Below, piece by piece: positions 58,979 through 64,000 of a DNA stretch of 64,000 bases. Within the stretch, counting starts at the first letter, position 1. Every line of letters begins with the position of its first letter. Origin of the DNA: Alisma plantago-aquatica (taxonomy: Eukaryota; Streptophyta; Magnoliopsida; Alismatales; Alismataceae); NCBI GenBank assembly GCA_963693085.1, contig OY856413.1, positions 473,249,379-473,313,378 on the forward strand, read 5' to 3'. The translations under genes and the position numbers were made by a program. The notes below the pieces were generated by a model. The model made no database searches. It was not told the DNA's origin and was given only the letters and a program-made list of their open reading frames with translations.

Positions 58979-59730
58979 AGCTGTCTCAGTCTGTCCTTAG
59001 AAGAACTGACAATAATCATGAGTTCCTTGAAAGAAGATGATTCGTCGGGAGATGTCATCTTCGAAAGAGATGGCATTTGTGTGCTAAAAGATGACCTCCG
59101 AGAAACGCTGAAAATGGGAGGATATCTTTCAGTAAACACAATGTCATCCTACCAAGCGCTTCTAGGCGACAACATGTCAAATACCCACATGGCATGCTTC
59201 TTGCTGGTAGATGACATCCTTAAAGACAAAAGATAATGAGAAAAGGAGCGTCTACAGCAACGTCTGGTGACATCCCCACTAGACTACATCTTCCTGCCAA
59301 TTCTTCACGACAATCATTGGACCTTGTTGGCTGACAATATCATTAAAAGGACTACAGTCCTCTACAACAGCTCAGACGCAACCTACGCACTTAATAAGAA
59401 GTCCAATATGACAACAGCAAAGCCCCAACAGAAGAAAAGGAAAACACATGCGCCAAAGAGATTGTCGACATGATAAAACAGCATTGCAAAGGGTACAACC
59501 CTACGTCAGGTAAGGACTTCAAGAAGACGCAGTACTTCCACATGAGCCCCCAGCAGGTGCCCCTATCAAATGACTATGGCTTCTTCTGCCTAGCCTGGAT
59601 GGTGGCCTTAACCACTACTGACGTCAAGGTGGAGAACATGCAATATGAACAATACCACGTGCTACGAGGAGTATATGCAAGTAAGCTTCTCGAGTCCAAG
59701 TGGGCCTCCATCAGCAACAACAAAAAATAA
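58979..59730 (+). pseudogene. ORF2: second Ulp1/C48 protease-like domain
   Basis: Still in frame, 59050-59236 gives the N-terminal half (DGICVLKDDLRETLKMGGYL, SVNTMSSYQALLGDN, resembling the Ulp1 'LRPG.WLND..I..Y' entry). Two stops follow at 59234-59239, then DYIFLPILHDNHWTLLADN with the catalytic His in HW retained and LYNSSD with Asn for Asp. A one-base shift between 59405 and 59470 moves coding to a frame ending at 59730 with QQVPLSNDYGFFCLAWM; NDYG stands where NDCG is expected, so the nucleophile Cys is Tyr (TGT to TAT). The changes look like decay of a once active domain. Confidence 0.6.
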
Positions 59731-60882
59731 AGAAAGTCTGTTTATACATCTCACTCAAATTTTGTCACCCCGAGACGTGGTGCCGGATAAGTTTGGGGGA
59801 GGAGTCTTAAACGGGCTACAGAGGTACATTTATCATCTTTTTACCTCTAAAAATTCCTCAAAATTTTTGAAATTTTGAATTTTAGCTAAAACTATCTTTT
59901 AAATTTAGAAGTTCGCCTGCTCTCTTGCTAACTTTTCTGATTGTAGTTTTCTGCCCTCTTAGAGAGAAAATATATGAGCAACATATACATGTATATACGA
60001 GTAAAATAATAGTCATAGCAATATTGCTCTACCTCATTCTTACAATAAGACGTTGTAAATGTGGAAACCTTAACTCATGAAACCCTCGGAGGCTAGAGAA
60101 CTTCACCTAGTCATACTCCTGACCAACCACCTCACCTGACGCTTTTGACCAGAAAATCTTTATCTCCATAGAAAGGGGAACAGCTGCCCTCTTCAAGGCA
60201 TATCTAAAAGAGTCTTGGCCGCCCAGAAGACAAAGTAAAATTCCCTGACCCAAGCCTATAAGGAGAGGTAAAAAGCCAAAAAGAAATAAAGAAAAAAAAT
60301 ATGAGAGTTGTGTCCAAAAACATATCAAAAGTTTCTGCACGGCCAGTATATTGTTGCACTCATGAATGCAGATATGTTGTGCCCGTAAGTGGAATCTTGA
60401 AGCCAAGCTTACATACCTCCAATCCTGAATGAAAACTCACAAAACCACCTGACTTAAAGTCAAAAGCCCGAAAAGGGAAACATTGTTCTTACGACAGTTG
60501 TGGGTGAGGAGTTCAGGAGAAAGAGGAAAACATCTAAATCTTTAAGCCTACCTGAACACAGCATAGGTCAACTGAAAAATAAAGATTTGATGTGAAAGCT
60601 ACCTCTCGAAAAAGATCTTGCATTAGTACGGTCATTACCTAAGGGAAGGGGTGATAAGTTGAGAAGGAGGAGCCTTTTACAATTGAAGGTAATGGCAGGG
60701 AATGAAGTTATGCAACTCCGGTTGAGGGGGATGAATGAGACCTAAGGGTTTGAAAATATGCAACAATAGTCTTGATGCAAGAATGAGATATTTCAATAAT
60801 GTTATAATTTTGTATTCTAAGATTGTTCATTCTCTCTCTGAGTTCTCGAACCTACACTTAGCCTGAGGATAGGCTTGATTCT
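59731..60882 (+). other. Athila 3' untranslated region with internal polypurine-like copy
   Basis: No coding signal. AAGTTTGGGGGAGGAG at 59789-59804 closely repeats the terminal polypurine tract about 1.1 kb before the LTR. Confidence 0.6.
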
Positions 60883-60896
60883 AAGTTTGGGGGAGT
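60883..60896 (+). promoter_or_regulatory. Athila polypurine tract
   Basis: AAGTTTGGGGGAGT immediately precedes the 3' LTR, the typical Athila form. Confidence 0.85.
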
Positions 60897-62589
60897 TGAT
60901 AACACTCTATTTTATGTACTTTCTGTATATATTTTACACCACTTTTAGTATATATTTTGTTAACTTTTCACATAATTTTTCTATCTTTTTTACTAAAGCC
61001 TCACTTACATGGTTTCAGGAACATTCACAACCCAGGTCGCGGATCAGGGCCGCGACCGCGGTCCACTTATATCTCAACAGTAATCGCGGTTCCAGAGTTC
61101 TCTAGAGATCGTGATCATTAGACGACAAGGAGGGATCGTGGCTACTTTATAGACCGCAGTCATCTCTCAACCGTGACCTCAAGGATGGTCGCGATCGGAA
61201 CATGCGCCTCAAGGATAGACCAGTGGTTGCGGTGTGGATACATACCGCGATTAGCTTGGAAACCGTGGTCGCTGATGAGTTCTTGCAAACCGTGACCGAG
61301 TGGAAAAACCTCGACCTCAATCGCCCGGACGCAATGTACAAATAGACCTCGATCGTGATCGTGACCAGGCCGCAACTAAGCTCAACTGTGATGAAAGGTG
61401 AATAAAGAGCGGACTACGACCGCGTTCTCATCCCTCAATTAACTGAGACTGCGACTGTGGTCTAGGTCTAAGTCGGTAGAATGTGCCTATAAATAGCACA
61501 CCCACTTGTCTTATCAAATCATCAGATATTAGATCGGATCATGAGGACCACAAAGTGTTGCTGCGTTCCAGACTCGTCCAAACCATCCCATCCACCGGTC
61601 TTGGATCTCCAAAGGCAGAAGCTGAGGAGAGAGAAGACTGAAGACTCCTTCTTCGAGAGAAGAAGACCGTCCATGCCATCCATGAATCTCAAGAAGTACT
61701 GTGTCACATCACGTCTCTTCTCTCTAGATCTATCATTCCATCCCGCTGTACTACACTCATCTCTTCGTGGGACTTCATGTATCCATATTTTTGTAGTGTC
61801 GCTATGTTGTCCGCAAGCATGAGCGGCTAACACCTTAACTTGGGTTGGGAGTAGCCACTAAGGCTCTCCCAACATGTATATTGTCTCTTTTGGTTGAATA
61901 TACATATTCTTATCAAGATTATCTCAATGCACATGTTTTAATGCTTCACTTGTATGATTAGCTACCATATTGTGATGTTTGATTGTTGATATCTCGAGAG
62001 AGTAATATCGCTTTTATCATGTGTCATGTAGTAGTATGAATGCACGAGAGTGTTGGATTGCTAAGGCTTAGAAACCATATTTTGTGTTGCGGAGTTTACG
62101 TGTGGTCATATCGAGAGAGAGGCCACCCTTAGACTAAGATCTTTCCTCATCTTGAGAGAGAGTGGAATAGACGCTTTTGATGGTTGCTTGTAATCTTGGT
62201 AAGAGTATGCAAGAGAGAGAGAGATGATGTTGCATGTTGGTGAGATGCTTTTGTAGGTGAACCCCAACCTGGGTTTCCTTCCATATACTTGTTTCATCTT
62301 ATTTCTTTTGTTTCTTTTGTTCTTTTGATTGTTCTTGTTTCTCTTGAACTTTTTTTATTTTTGCGTTATCGTTCCTTAGGGAATAACTTTTTATATACCC
62401 TCTTTGTCTGGAGTATACGAGTGTTAGATTCCGTTTGCTAAACACTGCCAACCTTATCCTTGTGTTCGACCCTGAATCCTTACATCGGACCCTATTTATC
62501 GTTGTGGGGGGGCTGAGAGTCGGGTTATCTCTTTAAAAGTCCGACTACTCTGAATCCACTCCTTTTGGACGTGCGATTTAGGTTGGTCA
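60897..62589 (+). repeat. 3' LTR of Athila-type element (1693 bp)
   Basis: Runs TGATAACACTC to GGTTGGTCA. The GACCGCGGTC array (61035-61460) is better preserved than in the 5' copy at places (GGGCCGCGACCGCGGTCC), and the TATA box is intact. Confidence 0.9.
61489..61496 (+). promoter_or_regulatory. TATA box of Athila LTR
   Basis: TATAAATA within GTGCCTATAAATAGCACA, about 590 bp into the LTR and just after the palindrome array. The 5' LTR copy reads CCTATAATTAGCAC, a weakened version. Confidence 0.6.
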
Positions 62590-62631
62590 TGTATTCACGT
62601 GATCTGTACGCTCGAGTGTATTCTAGCCTGA

Positions 62632-62632
<1 letters not shown>
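62590..62632. mobile_element. TGTAT duplication and right end of family 1 copy C
   Basis: TGTAT (62590-62594) is the second copy of the Athila target duplication. 62595-62632 is the missing right arm of copy C (GCTCGAGTGTATTCTAGCCT then GACT). Confidence 0.9.

Positions 62633-62702
<70 letters not shown>
62633..62702. repeat. (CT)n(TA)n(GA)n microsatellite
   Basis: A mirror-like tract: CT repeats, then TA, then GA, joining the right tip of copy C to the left tip of copy D. Confidence 0.95.
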
Positions 62703-63595
<893 letters not shown>

Positions 63596-63662
<67 letters not shown>

Positions 63663-63695
63663 GTGTGTGTGTGTGTGTGTGTGTGTGCGTGCGCG
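63596..63695. repeat. (TA)n(GT)n microsatellite
   Basis: About 65 bp of TA followed by about 26 bp of GT and a short GC alternation. Confidence 0.95.
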
Positions 63696-63748
63696 CGTGC
63701 CAATACTACTATAGTTGCATGCTTACACTGATATGCCTTGGTTTCTCG

Positions 63749-64000
63749 TAGGGATGAGCATTGGGTTGGGCCGGCCCAATCCAACCCGCAATCCATCCCA
63801 CATAATCCGGTCCAGACCCAAATTTGATTAATAATATGGGTGGGTCAGACCTAAAATTTAAACTCATATTTTATTTGGGTCAGGTACGGGCTGAGGTAAA
63901 ACCAGGCATGTACATTGTATATGTATAAATTTATATTTGTCTTGAAAGAAAAGCATACAAATTTCTTATTTTGATCCCACTACGTCATTCAAAGGGAACC
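63749..64000. mobile_element. Second copy of the TAGGGATGAGCAT hAT-like family, truncated by the window
   Basis: Starts TAGGGATGAGCATTGGG and parallels 33097-33300 (GGCCGGCCCAATC, ATAATATGGGTGGGTCAG, ATATTTTATTTGGGTC). The right end is beyond the window, so its 8-bp duplication (left flank GTTTCTCG) cannot be checked. Confidence 0.75.

Larger units (their letters stand above)
35782..62589 (+). mobile_element. Athila-type Ty3/gypsy retrotransposon, 26.8 kb including nested insertions
   Basis: LTRs at 35782-37494 and 60897-62589 (TG...CA in the right copy; the left ends GA) are bounded by TGTAT duplications. Internal order on the plus strand is an Athila/Tat-type primer-binding site, gag, protease, RT, RNase H, integrase, spacer, long ORF2, and polypurine tract. 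The gag-pol order, the protease DLGA motif and the large post-pol ORF identify the Athila lineage. Removing the LARD leaves about 16.8 kb. In about 205 aligned LTR bases I counted roughly 19 substitutions (about 9%), mostly C/T and G/A, so it is much older than the nested Tekay element. All frames are broken. Confidence 0.9.

Overview
The window is nuclear DNA of a flowering plant. It is AT-rich and dominated by nested LTR retrotransposons (Ty3/gypsy Tekay-like and Athila-like, a non-coding LARD-type element and a Cassandra solo LTR), with a LINE fragment, hAT and PIF/Harbinger-type DNA elements and many (TA)n microsatellites. No intact host gene was recognised, so I do not name a species.

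Layout. (1) 1-20385: a Tekay/Del-type chromovirus on the minus strand; only its gag start, primer-binding site and right LTR lie in the window. That LTR is split by a second, younger minus-strand Tekay element (2911-17332) with 4.8-kb LTRs and a perfect 5-bp target duplication ACATC. (2) 20386-24283: low-complexity DNA with a decayed, unrecognised minus-strand coding stretch at its right end. (3) 24287-25836: a PIF/Harbinger-like element (TTA duplication) holding a 5'-truncated LINE with poly(A) tail and a 15-bp duplication. (4) 25837-35781: intergenic DNA with several small inverted-repeat elements of three families, each lying between (TA)n microsatellites, two hAT-like elements with 8-bp duplications (one splitting a possible first exon), and a 295-bp-period duplication. 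(5) 35782-62589: an old plus-strand Athila-type element, target duplication TGTAT, inserted into one of the (TA)n-embedded elements. It carries decayed gag, protease, RT, RNase H and integrase. After pol comes a spacer that looks like an internal promoter plus intron, then a very long second ORF. That ORF starts with an ATHILA-like domain and ends in two Ulp1 (C48 cysteine protease)-like domains, both lacking catalytic residues. This ORF is split by a minus-strand LARD (46288-56323) whose right LTR holds a Cassandra solo LTR with its 5S-rRNA-derived segment. (6) 62590-64000: more (TA)n-embedded elements and the start of a second copy of one hAT-like family.

Working together: almost nothing here is functional as it stands. 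Every pol and gag reading frame has premature stops or frameshifts, many of the kind left by cytosine deamination. The value lies in the insertion stratigraphy, the (TA)n-targeting small elements, and the Athila accessory gene with tandem Ulp1-like domains.
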